Under the pieces are notes generated by a model. That model did not search any database. It was not told where the DNA came from and saw only the letters and a list, made by a program, of their open reading frames with translations. Below are positions 5,729 to 12,753 of a stretch of DNA of 14,177 nucleotides, in pieces. Each line of letters opens with the position of its first letter. Positions within the stretch are counted from its first letter, which is position 1. A program made the position numbers and the translations under genes. Source of the DNA: an uncultured Collinsella sp. (GTDB lineage: Bacteria > Actinomycetota > Coriobacteriia > Coriobacteriales > Coriobacteriaceae); NCBI GenBank assembly GCA_902494855.1, contig CABUVC010000023.1, forward strand, positions 1-14,177, written 5' to 3'.

Positions 5729-5923
5729 GTGGGAGTTATCGGTTACGGTCTCGGTGTTATCGGCGCTGGTCTTGCTATCGGCCTGTCTGCTCTGGGTGCT
5801 ACGGGTGCTATGGCCCGTCAGCCTGAGGTCCAGGGCCGCGTGTTCACCGTCTTCATCATGGGCTCCGCCTTCGGCGAGGCTCTGGCTCTGATCGGCTTCG
5901 TTGTCGCGCTGATCGTTAAATAG
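5729..5923 (+). CDS. atpE: F-type ATP synthase subunit c
   Basis: The proteolipid that oligomerises into the rotating c-ring. It is 64 residues, slightly below the usual 70-80, and forms a two-helix hairpin: glycine-rich helix 1 (about 3-28, GYGLGVIGAGLAIGLSALGA), the polar loop ARQPEVQGR (29-37), and helix 2 (38-63) with the ion-carrying carboxylate Glu50 in GSAFGEALALIG. Helix 1 lacks the glutamine, and Glu50 is followed by Ala rather than Ser/Thr, residues that mark sodium-binding c subunits such as that of Ilyobacter. Proton coupling is therefore expected. The start is GTG 5729, behind a near-ideal AAGGAGG (5718-5724). That suits the high copy number of c relative to other subunits. atpF follows after 15 nt. 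Confidence 0.95.
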   Translation: MGVIGYGLGVIGAGLAIGLSALGATGAMARQPEVQGRVFTVFIMGSAFGEALALIGFVVALIVK

Positions 5924-5938
5924 CACGGAGCGTCAAGT

Positions 5939-6541
5939 ATGAATCTTTCATCCCAGAAGAGCGCGATCGCACTCTCCGCGTCCGCGGCCGCGCTGCTCAT
6001 GCCGGTTTCCGCGTTCGCCGAGGACGGCGCTGCCGGTGCGGACATCCTCATCCCTAAGATGGCGGAGTTCATCCCGGCGCTTATCGCCTTCCTGATTATC
6101 TGGATCGTGCTGGCCAAGGTCGCCCTGCCGGGCATCATGAAAACCATGGAAGAGCGCGGCAAGAAGATCGAGGAGAGCCTCGACGAGGCCGAGAAGACCA
6201 AGCAGGAGGCTATCGCCAAGCGCGCTGAGTCCGACTCGATCGTCACCGACGCCCGTCGTCAGGCTGCCGACATTGTTCTCGAGGCCCGTAAGGACGCCGA
6301 GTCCGAGCGCGCCCGTATCATCGAGGCTGCTCACAAGGAGGCCGAGGAGATCATCGCCAAAGCCCATACGACCGTCGAGGACGAGCGCAAGTCCATCTAC
6401 GCCGGTGCCGCGAGCTCCATTGCCGACCTGTCCGTTGCCGTCGCCACCAAGATCGTGGGCGAGGCACTCGAGGACGAGGCCGAGCAGAAGAAGCTCATCG
6501 AGCGCTACATCCAGGAAGCAGGTAGCCTGAATGCCGACTAG
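5939..6541 (+). CDS. atpF: F-type ATP synthase subunit b with apparent N-terminal signal peptide
   Basis: Peripheral stalk subunit b, joining Fo subunit a to F1. It is 200 residues, longer than the common 156-175. The expected parts are a single membrane helix at about 41-62 (EFIPALIAFLIIWIVLAKVA) and a long charged coiled coil from about 66 to 165, rich in Glu, Lys, Arg and Ala. Before the helix lies an extra stretch with signal-peptide character: a Lys near the N-terminus, the hydrophobic run ALSASAAALLMPV, and an A-F-A site at 25-27 followed by EDG. Cleavage there would leave a short acidic extracytoplasmic segment before the membrane helix. ATG 5939 is preceded by GGAG (5927-5930). The stop overlaps atpH by 11 nt. 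Identification rests on position, topology and coiled coil; the processing is an inference. Confidence 0.93.
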   Translation: MNLSSQKSAIALSASAAALLMPVSAFAEDGAAGADILIPKMAEFIPALIAFLIIWIVLAKVALPGIMKTMEERGKKIEESLDEAEKTKQEAIAKRAESDSIVTDARRQAADIVLEARKDAESERARIIEAAHKEAEEIIAKAHTTVEDERKSIYAGAASSIADLSVAVATKIVGEALEDEAEQKKLIERYIQEAGSLNAD

Positions 6542-7007
6542 CCGCTATCAGGACAAGGTGCTCGAGACCTACGCGCGCTCCCTTCTGGAAGCCGCTAAGG
6601 CCGAGAACCATGTGTTCGAGGACCTCGAGATGATCGAGCGCCTGGCTAGCGCCAGCCCCGAGATCATCGCCGTGCTCGACACCATGTCCAAGCGCGACCA
6701 GCTCGACCTTCTTCCCAAGGTGGCAGCTGCCTTTAAGTATGTTGCCGAGGAAGACGAGGATGTAGTGGGCGTGACCGTCACCACGGCGATCCCGCTCGAC
6801 GACGAGCTGCGTCAAACCATCACTAAGAAATGCGAGCAGGACTTCGGCCGCAAGGTATTCCTTATCGAGCAGGTCGACCCGTCTATCGTGGGCGGCCTGG
6901 TGCTCGAGGCCCGCGGCGAGCGTCGTGACATTTCCGTCAAGACGCAGCTGCGCATCGCGCAGGAGACCCTCGCAAACTCTGCTAATTCGTACGGAGGTGA
7001 AGCCTAA
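6531..7007 (+). CDS. atpH: F-type ATP synthase subunit delta
   Basis: Subunit delta (OSCP equivalent), which caps the alpha-3/beta-3 head and binds the b stalk. It is 158 residues, a little shorter than the usual 175-180. The N-terminal helical domain begins RYQDKVLETYARSLLEAA. The C-terminal part has the conserved pattern 'DPSIVGGLVLEARGERRDISVKTQL', with GG and D-S as in the family. The start codon at 6531 lies inside the end of atpF. The stop shares its last base with the atpA start (TAATG at 7005-7009), indicating tight translational coupling on both sides. No anomaly is seen beyond the modest length. Confidence 0.93.
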   Translation: MPTSRYQDKVLETYARSLLEAAKAENHVFEDLEMIERLASASPEIIAVLDTMSKRDQLDLLPKVAAAFKYVAEEDEDVVGVTVTTAIPLDDELRQTITKKCEQDFGRKVFLIEQVDPSIVGGLVLEARGERRDISVKTQLRIAQETLANSANSYGGEA

Positions 7008-8605
7008 TGTCCGAAACCCTCAATGCCCAGGATATCGCCAAGAAACTGCAGGAACAGCTCACGAGCCTCTCCGCGACGGTCGATACGCATGAGGTTTCAA
7101 CGGTCGACGAGGTAGGCGACGGCATCGCGCGCGTCTCCGGCCTCAAGAGCGCCATGGCAGGCGAGCTTCTGGAGTTCAAGAGCTCCGATACCGGTGAGAC
7201 CGTCTTCGGCCTTGCCCAGAACCTTGACCGTGACGAGGTCGGCGCCGTTCTGTTTGGTGCCGTCGACTCCATCAAGGAAGGCGACGAGTGCCGCACCACT
7301 GGCCGCATTATGGATATCCCCGTGAGCCGCGCCATGCTCGGCCGCGTCGTCAACCCGCTCGGCCAGCCTATCGACGGCCTGGGCGACATCGTCGCCACGC
7401 ACCGTCGTCCCATTGAGTTCAAGGCCCCCGGCGTCATCGATCGTACCCCGGTGTGCGAGCCGGTTCAGACCGGTCTGTTGGCCATCGACTCCATGGTGCC
7501 TATCGGCCGCGGCCAGCGTGAGCTCATCATCGGCGACCGTAAGACCGGTAAGACCGCTATTGCCATCGACGCTATCCTCAATCAGCGCGGCAAGGGTATG
7601 GTCTGCATCTATGTCGCTATCGGCCAGAAGGCTTCCACGGTTGCCAACATCCGCGAGACCCTGGCCCAGCACGGTGCGCTCGACTACACCATCATCGTTT
7701 CGGCCACCGCTGCCGATTCCGCCCCTATGCAGTACATCGCGCCTATGGCCGGTGCCGCTATCGGCGAGTTCTTTATGTACAACGGCGAGGACGGCAAGCC
7801 CGCCAGCGAGACCAACCCCGGCGGCCACGTGCTCGTCATCTACGACGACCTGTCCAAGCAGGCTGTGGCCTACCGTCAGATGTCGCTGACGCTGCATCGT
7901 CCGCCCGGACGCGAGGCCTATCCTGGCGACATCTTCTACCTGCACTCTCGTCTGCTCGAGCGTGCCGTCAAGATGTCCAAGAAGAACGGTTACGGCTCCA
8001 TGACGGCACTGCCGATCATCGAGACCCAGGATGGCGACGTCTCGGCCTACATTCCGACCAACGTCATTTCCATTACCGATGGTCAGATCTACCTGCAGTC
8101 CGAGCTCTTCTTCCAGGGCCAGCGCCCGGCAGTCGACGTGGGTATTTCCGTGTCCCGCGTCGGTGGCGACGCGCAGACCAAGGCTATGAAGCAGGTCGCC
8201 GGCAACCTCCGTCTGGACCTCGCTTCCTATCAGGAGCTCGCTGGCTTTACGCAGTTCGGCTCCGACCTCGACGAGGCTACTCAGAAGCAGCTGACCCACG
8301 GTGCTCGCATGACCGAGCTCCTGAAGCAGCCGCGCTACAAGCCGTTTGAGGTTGGCGAGCAGATCGTTACGCTGTTCGCTGGCAACGAGGGCTTCCTGGA
8401 TGACCTGGAGATCGCCGACGTGCTGCCTTTCCGTGCCGAGCTCATCGAGTACATGGACAATGGCTTTGGCTCGCTGCTCGACAAGGTTCGCGCCAAGAAG
8501 ATCGATGATGACACCAAGGCTGAGCTCTTGCGCGTCATCGGCGACTTCAAGCAGCAGTTCATGGCCAAGCACCATTCGGATGTTTCTGGATCAGAGGAGA
8601 ACTAA
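7007..8605 (+). CDS. atpA: F-type ATP synthase subunit alpha
   Basis: Non-catalytic nucleotide-binding subunit of the F1 hexamer. It is 532 residues, slightly above the common 500-515, and complete. The N-terminal beta-barrel domain contains VDTHEVSTVDEVGDGIARVSGL in fragments typical of the family. The Walker A motif is GDRKTGKT (176-183; Lys replaces the more usual Gln after GDR). The beta strand HVLVIYDDLSKQAVAYRQMS is Walker B-like. The arginine finger region ISVSRVGG carries Arg384, which reaches into the beta active site. GGAGGTGA (6993-7000) precedes the ATG. The 1-nt overlap with atpH and a 5-nt gap to atpG place it firmly in the operon. The last 20 or so residues (MAKHHSDVSGSEEN) form a short polar tail. 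Confidence 0.97.
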   Translation: MSETLNAQDIAKKLQEQLTSLSATVDTHEVSTVDEVGDGIARVSGLKSAMAGELLEFKSSDTGETVFGLAQNLDRDEVGAVLFGAVDSIKEGDECRTTGRIMDIPVSRAMLGRVVNPLGQPIDGLGDIVATHRRPIEFKAPGVIDRTPVCEPVQTGLLAIDSMVPIGRGQRELIIGDRKTGKTAIAIDAILNQRGKGMVCIYVAIGQKASTVANIRETLAQHGALDYTIIVSATAADSAPMQYIAPMAGAAIGEFFMYNGEDGKPASETNPGGHVLVIYDDLSKQAVAYRQMSLTLHRPPGREAYPGDIFYLHSRLLERAVKMSKKNGYGSMTALPIIETQDGDVSAYIPTNVISITDGQIYLQSELFFQGQRPAVDVGISVSRVGGDAQTKAMKQVAGNLRLDLASYQELAGFTQFGSDLDEATQKQLTHGARMTELLKQPRYKPFEVGEQIVTLFAGNEGFLDDLEIADVLPFRAELIEYMDNGFGSLLDKVRAKKIDDDTKAELLRVIGDFKQQFMAKHHSDVSGSEEN

Positions 8606-8610
8606 GCCCC

Positions 8611-9519
8611 ATGGCCAACCTTCGCGACATTAAGAAGCGAATCTCCTCGGTTACCACGACCAAGCAGATCACGCGCACGATGGAGATGGTCTCTACGGCC
8701 AAGATCCGTCGTGCCCTCGATCGCTCCAAGCAGGCCGAGCCCTATAAGGAGGCGCTGACCGACGTCATGTTGACGGTCGCCGGCGACGCCTCCTGTTCGG
8801 GCACCGATCCCATGCTGCAGAAGCATGAGAGCGTCAAGCATGGCCTGATTGTCGTTATTGCCTCGGACCGCGGCCTTGCCGGCGGTTTCAATACGACGGT
8901 GGAGCGCACGGCCGAAAAGCTCGCCGCTTCTTGGGCGAACGACGGCATCGAGTGCGAGATCATCGCGTGTGGACGCAAACCGGCCACGTATTTCCGTGAC
9001 CGCGCAAACGTCGTCATGCACTTTGAGGGCAACTCCTCTGAGCCCGATTTCAATCAGGCCCGCATGATCTCCTCTCATATCTGCGATGCGTATCGTGCCG
9101 GTGAGCTTGACCGTGTCGAGCTTGTCTACCACCACGCCAAGAACCGCGTGGATCAGGAGCTTCGCGTCGAGCATCTGTTGCCGCTCGACCCCGAGATGAT
9201 CGCTATGGCCCACGGTCCGCGTAAGAACGAGACCGACGCCCCTAAGCGCATCTCGTCCACGTTCGAGTTCGTGCCCTCTCCCGAGCATGTTCTCGGCAAG
9301 CTTGTGCCGTCTTATATCCTGACGGTCATCTACCAGGCCCTGATCGATTCGGCGGCTGCCGAGCAGGGTGCACGCCGCAAGGCCATGCACTCCGCGACGG
9401 AAAACGCCACCGCGATCATCTCGACCCTTACCCGCACGTATAGTCGCGTGCGCCAGGCTTCGATCACGACCGAGATTAACGAGATCGTCGGCGGAGCCTC
9501 AGCATTGGAGGAACAGTAA
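8611..9519 (+). CDS. atpG: F-type ATP synthase subunit gamma
   Basis: The central rotor shaft that turns inside alpha-3/beta-3 and contacts the c-ring. It is 302 residues, within the family range. Both ends show the conserved coiled-coil helices: the N-terminal ANLRDIKKRISSVTTTKQIT followed by MEMVSTAKIRRA, and the C-terminal ALIDSAAAEQGARRKAMHSA followed by ITTEINEIVGGASAL. The Rossmann-like middle domain contains 'LIVVIASDRGLAGGFNT'. GAGGAG (8593-8598) lies upstream of ATG 8611. Its TAA shares a base with the atpD ATG (TAATG at 9517-9521). All features are ordinary. Confidence 0.96.
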   Translation: MANLRDIKKRISSVTTTKQITRTMEMVSTAKIRRALDRSKQAEPYKEALTDVMLTVAGDASCSGTDPMLQKHESVKHGLIVVIASDRGLAGGFNTTVERTAEKLAASWANDGIECEIIACGRKPATYFRDRANVVMHFEGNSSEPDFNQARMISSHICDAYRAGELDRVELVYHHAKNRVDQELRVEHLLPLDPEMIAMAHGPRKNETDAPKRISSTFEFVPSPEHVLGKLVPSYILTVIYQALIDSAAAEQGARRKAMHSATENATAIISTLTRTYSRVRQASITTEINEIVGGASALEEQ

Positions 9520-10973
9520 TGGCTAATAACACCGTAAAGCTTGCGGTCGAGGAAGCCACCAAGAAGACGACTGCCGGTGATGGTCGCATCGTGCGAATCA
9601 TCGGCCCTGTCGTCGACGTCAAGTTTGACGGCGCGGTGCCCCCGATCTACAACGCGCTCACGGTCGAGGCCGAGACCCCGATCGGTCATCTGAGCACGAT
9701 CCTCGAGGTCGAGAGCCAGCTTCCGGGCGGCGTCGTCCGCACGGTCGCCATGTCCTCGACCGACGGCCTGCAGCGCGGCCTCATCGCCACCGATACCGGT
9801 GAGCCCATGAAGATGCCCGTTGGTCCCAAGACGCTCGGCCGCATTTGGAACGTCATGGGCAAGCCCGTCGACGGCAAGCCCATGCCCGAGGTGGAGGAGT
9901 TCTACCCCATCCACCATGCAGCGCCCCGTTTCGACGAGCTCACCACCAAGACCGAGATCTTCGAGACCGGCATCAAGGCCGTTGACCTGCTCGAGCCCTA
10001 CATCCGTGGCGGCAAAACGGGTCTGTTCGGCGGTGCCGGCGTCGGCAAGACCGTTTTGATTCAGGAGCTCATCAACAACCTCGCCCAGGAGCACGGCGGC
10101 ACTTCGGTGTTCACCGGCGTCGGCGAGCGTACCCGCGAGGGCACCGACCTGTTCCTCGAGATGAGCGAGTCTGGCGTTATCGACAAGACCTGCTTGGTCT
10201 ATGGTCAGATGAACGAGCCGCCCGGAGCGCGTCTGCGCATCGGTCTGGCCGGCCTTACCACCGCTGAGTATTTCCGTGATCGTGGCCAGGACGTTCTGCT
10301 GTTCATCGACAACATCTTCCGCTTCTCCCAGGCAGGTTCCGAGGTTTCCGCACTGCTGGGCCGTATGCCGTCCGCCGTTGGTTACCAGCCCACGCTGGCA
10401 ACCGAGATGGGCGACCTCCAGGAGCGCATTACCTCGACCAAGACGGGCTCCATTACCTCCGTCCAGGCTGTCTACGTCCCCGCAGACGACCTGACCGACC
10501 CGGCGCCTGCCACGACGTTTACGCACCTCGATGCCACCACGGTTCTTTCGCGTAGCATTTCGTCGCTCGGCCTGTTCCCGGCTATCGACCCGCTTGCGTC
10601 TTCCTCCGACGCTCTCGATCCCTCGATCGTCGGCGAGGAGCACTACCGTGTCGCCGTCAAGGTCCAGGAGCTCCTGCAGGAGTACTCCGACCTTCAGGAC
10701 ATCATCGCCATTCTGGGTATGGACGAGCTGTCCGAGGAGCAGCGCCTTACGGTCAACCGTGCCCGTAAGATTCAGCAGTTCCTCTCGCAGTCCTTCCACG
10801 TCGCCGAGAAGTTCACCGGCAACCCCGGTGTCTACGTCCGCGTCGAGGATACCGTCCGCTCTTTCGCCGAGATTGTCGACGGCAAGGCCGATGACCTGCC
10901 CGAGCAGGCTTTCCGCTATGCTTCCACGATTGAGGACGTGCGCGAGCGCGCCCGCAAGATGGGGGAGAAGTAG
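9519..10973 (+). CDS. atpD: F-type ATP synthase subunit beta
   Basis: Catalytic subunit that makes ATP from ADP and phosphate during rotation. It is 484 residues and complete. It has Walker A GGAGVGKT (171-178), the general base Glu203 in GVGERTREG, Walker B-like VLLFIDNIFRF, and SALLGRMPSAVGYQPTLA. The lever motif reads DELSEEQ (402-408) rather than the common DELSEED, so one acidic residue is missing. The N-terminus is slightly extended (MANNTVKLAVEEATKKTTAG) before the beta-barrel strand GRIVRIIGPVVDVKF. The start overlaps atpG by 1 nt, with GGAGGAA upstream. atpC begins 3 nt after the stop. Confidence 0.97.
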   Translation: MANNTVKLAVEEATKKTTAGDGRIVRIIGPVVDVKFDGAVPPIYNALTVEAETPIGHLSTILEVESQLPGGVVRTVAMSSTDGLQRGLIATDTGEPMKMPVGPKTLGRIWNVMGKPVDGKPMPEVEEFYPIHHAAPRFDELTTKTEIFETGIKAVDLLEPYIRGGKTGLFGGAGVGKTVLIQELINNLAQEHGGTSVFTGVGERTREGTDLFLEMSESGVIDKTCLVYGQMNEPPGARLRIGLAGLTTAEYFRDRGQDVLLFIDNIFRFSQAGSEVSALLGRMPSAVGYQPTLATEMGDLQERITSTKTGSITSVQAVYVPADDLTDPAPATTFTHLDATTVLSRSISSLGLFPAIDPLASSSDALDPSIVGEEHYRVAVKVQELLQEYSDLQDIIAILGMDELSEEQRLTVNRARKIQQFLSQSFHVAEKFTGNPGVYVRVEDTVRSFAEIVDGKADDLPEQAFRYASTIEDVRERARKMGEK

Positions 10974-10976
10974 GTT

Positions 10977-11369
10977 ATGCGTATCCGCATCGTGTGCCCC
11001 GTGAGCTGCGCCTATGAGGGCGACGCTGCGTTTGTGTCGATTCCGTCCACGGATGGCGAGTTTGGCGTTCTGCCTGCTCACTCCAGCGAGATCTGCACGA
11101 TCGACCGCGGTTACGTTCGCGTTTCCGATAAGGCCATGGGCACTGTCGACCACACGTTTGCCGTGGCCGGCGGCTATGCCCAGGTTGCGGACGATGTCGT
11201 GACCGTTCTCGCCGAGCGCGCTTGCGATTTGGCGACCGTCGATGCCGACAAGCTTAAAGCTGATATTCAAGGTTTTGAAGAGAAGCTGGGTAATTTGTCG
11301 GAGGATGATGCACGCCGCGCCTACCTCTATAATGAAATCGCATGGTGTAAGCTCAAGCTTGCCCAATAG
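10977..11369 (+). CDS. atpC: F-type ATP synthase subunit epsilon
   Basis: Rotor subunit bound to the foot of gamma; its C-terminal helices can inhibit ATP hydrolysis. It is 130 residues, typical in length. The N-terminal beta-sandwich has the family pattern 'DGEFGVLPAHSSEICTIDRG' and 'TFAVAGGYAQVADDVVTVLA'. The C-terminal helical hairpin follows at about 80-130 (ACDLATVDADKLKADIQG and LSEDDARRAYLYNEIAWCKL). GGGGGAG (about 10961-10967) precedes ATG 10977. It is the last gene of the operon, with a strong terminator 36 nt after its stop. A perfect TATAAT (11328-11333) occurs within the coding sequence and could serve murA. Confidence 0.95.
   Translation: MRIRIVCPVSCAYEGDAAFVSIPSTDGEFGVLPAHSSEICTIDRGYVRVSDKAMGTVDHTFAVAGGYAQVADDVVTVLAERACDLATVDADKLKADIQGFEEKLGNLSEDDARRAYLYNEIAWCKLKLAQ
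11328..11333 (+). promoter_or_regulatory. Possible -10 element for murA inside atpC
   Basis: A perfect TATAAT occurs near the 3' end of atpC, encoding part of LYNEI. No recognisable -35 lies 16-18 bp upstream and there is no extended TG, so it may be coincidental. It is listed because murA has almost no room for a promoter between the terminator and its start codon. A transcript from here would begin near 11340 and cross the terminator. Confidence 0.25.
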
Positions 11370-11405
11370 TCAAACGATTTAGCGTTCGACCATTTGCGAA
11401 CACAT

Positions 11406-11444
11406 CATGCCCGGGATGGCTCAGCCATCCCGGGCATGCTTTTT
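11406..11444 (+). terminator. Strong Rho-independent terminator after atpC
   Basis: The arms CATGCCCGGGATGGC (11406-11420) and GCCATCCCGGGCATG (11424-11438) are perfectly complementary over 15 bp with a TCA loop, followed by CTTTTT (11439-11444). It should end the atp transcript. The T-run ends only 13 nt before the murA start codon. A small 5-bp hairpin, GTTCG/CGAAC (11384-11388/11397-11401), lies just upstream. Confidence 0.92.
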
Positions 11445-11457
11445 GAAAGGGTAGACC

Positions 11458-12741
11458 TTGGATATTATCCGCGTTGAGGGTGGCCACGCCATCGGAGGCT
11501 CCGTGCCCGTTTCGGGCGCCAAGAACTCCGCGCTCAAACTCATGGCGGCAACGCTTCTGGCGCCGGGCAAGACGACGCTGCAGAACGTGCCCGATATTTC
11601 CGATGTCCATGTGATGGGCAAGGTGCTCAAGGGCATGGGCGCTACGATCGATGTTCTCGACGAGCACACGCTCGAGATTGATACCTCTCAGGTCGATTCT
11701 TGGGAGGCCCCCTACGAGCTCGTCGCCAAGATGCGTGCTTCCACCGCCGTCATGGGACCCCTGCTGGGCCGCTTCCATCGCGCCAAGATTGCCATGCCGG
11801 GCGGCTGCAACCTGGGTGCTCGCAAGATCGATATGCACATTCTTGGTCTTGAGGCCCTGGGCGTTGAGTTCGATACCGCCCACGGTTACATCAACGCTAA
11901 TGCGCCCCAAGGCCTGCGCGGTACCACCGTCACGCTCGAGTTCGCCAGCGTCGGTGCGACCGAGAACCTCATCATGGCATCCGTGCGCGCGCAGGGCACC
12001 ACGGTTATCGACAATGCCGCCCGCGAGCCCGAGATCGTCGATCTCGCCAACATGCTCAACGAGATGGGCGCCAAGATTGTAGGCGCCGGTACGCCCGTCG
12101 TGACTATCGAAGGCGTGGAAGAGCTCCATCCCGTTACCCATCGCGTGGTGGGCGACCGCATCGAGGCCGGTACCTTTATCGTTGCCGGTGCGTTGATGGC
12201 CGACGATCGCGGTGTCGATGTCACGGGCTTTTGCCCCATCCACTTGGGCATGGTGCTCAAGAAGATGGAGCTCATGGGTATCGACTGCGAGCGCGTTGAG
12301 GATGGCGTCCATGTAAACCGTGCCGAGCGTATCAAGCCGGTCGACATCCAGACGCTTCCGTTCCCCGGCTTCCCGACGGACATGCAGGCGCAGATTATGG
12401 TACTCTCCGCCCTTGCCGATGGTAGCTCCGTTATCACCGAGAACATCTTCGAGAATCGCTTTATGTTTGCCTCTGAGCTGGTGCGCATGGGTGCCGACAT
12501 TCGTATCGAGAGCCATCATGCCATGATTCATGGCGTCAAGGGCTTCTCGGGTGCACAGGTTACCTCGCCCGATCTGCGCGGCGGAGCGGCCCTCGTCGTA
12601 GCGGGGTTGATCGCCGACGGGACGACCGAGGTTTCGGCCATCCATCACATCAAGCGCGGCTACGAGCAGTTTGTCGAAAAGCTGCAGGCGCTTGGCGCGC
12701 ATGTCGAGCATGCTACCGTCCCCGATCCCGTCATCTACTAA
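11458..12741 (+). CDS. murA: UDP-N-acetylglucosamine 1-carboxyvinyltransferase
   Basis: MurA transfers enolpyruvate from PEP to UDP-GlcNAc, the first committed step of peptidoglycan synthesis, in the cytoplasm. At 427 residues it fits the family (about 420). Key residues are visible: Lys22-Asn23 in SGAKNSALKLMAA, the catalytic and fosfomycin-target Cys117 in PGGCNLGARKIDMH, and FPGFPTDMQAQ with the conserved Asp. The internally repeated domain pattern is normal. With Cys at the active site, fosfomycin sensitivity of the enzyme is expected. The start is TTG 11458, supported by AAAGGG (11446-11451) and by the family's usual beginning (DIIRVEGGHAIGGSVPVSGA). murA after atpC is a gene order shared with Bacillus. 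The LCP gene follows after 12 nt, so the two are likely co-transcribed. Confidence 0.95.
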   Translation: MDIIRVEGGHAIGGSVPVSGAKNSALKLMAATLLAPGKTTLQNVPDISDVHVMGKVLKGMGATIDVLDEHTLEIDTSQVDSWEAPYELVAKMRASTAVMGPLLGRFHRAKIAMPGGCNLGARKIDMHILGLEALGVEFDTAHGYINANAPQGLRGTTVTLEFASVGATENLIMASVRAQGTTVIDNAAREPEIVDLANMLNEMGAKIVGAGTPVVTIEGVEELHPVTHRVVGDRIEAGTFIVAGALMADDRGVDVTGFCPIHLGMVLKKMELMGIDCERVEDGVHVNRAERIKPVDIQTLPFPGFPTDMQAQIMVLSALADGSSVITENIFENRFMFASELVRMGADIRIESHHAMIHGVKGFSGAQVTSPDLRGGAALVVAGLIADGTTEVSAIHHIKRGYEQFVEKLQALGAHVEHATVPDPVIY

Positions 12742-12753
12742 TACAGGTTGCCT

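Noticed and set aside
7097..8575. 492-codon minus-strand open frame opposite atpA
   Set aside because: Shadow of atpA with low-complexity Asp/Gly/Leu/Val-rich content and no recognisable domain.
9330..11366. 678-codon open frame on the minus strand opposite atpD and atpC
   Set aside because: It is antisense to clearly conserved ATP synthase genes, its product shows no family features, and GC-rich codon bias on the plus strand readily leaves this antisense frame open.
11353..12711. 452-codon minus-strand open frame opposite murA
   Set aside because: Shadow of murA that also crosses the terminator; no domain visible.
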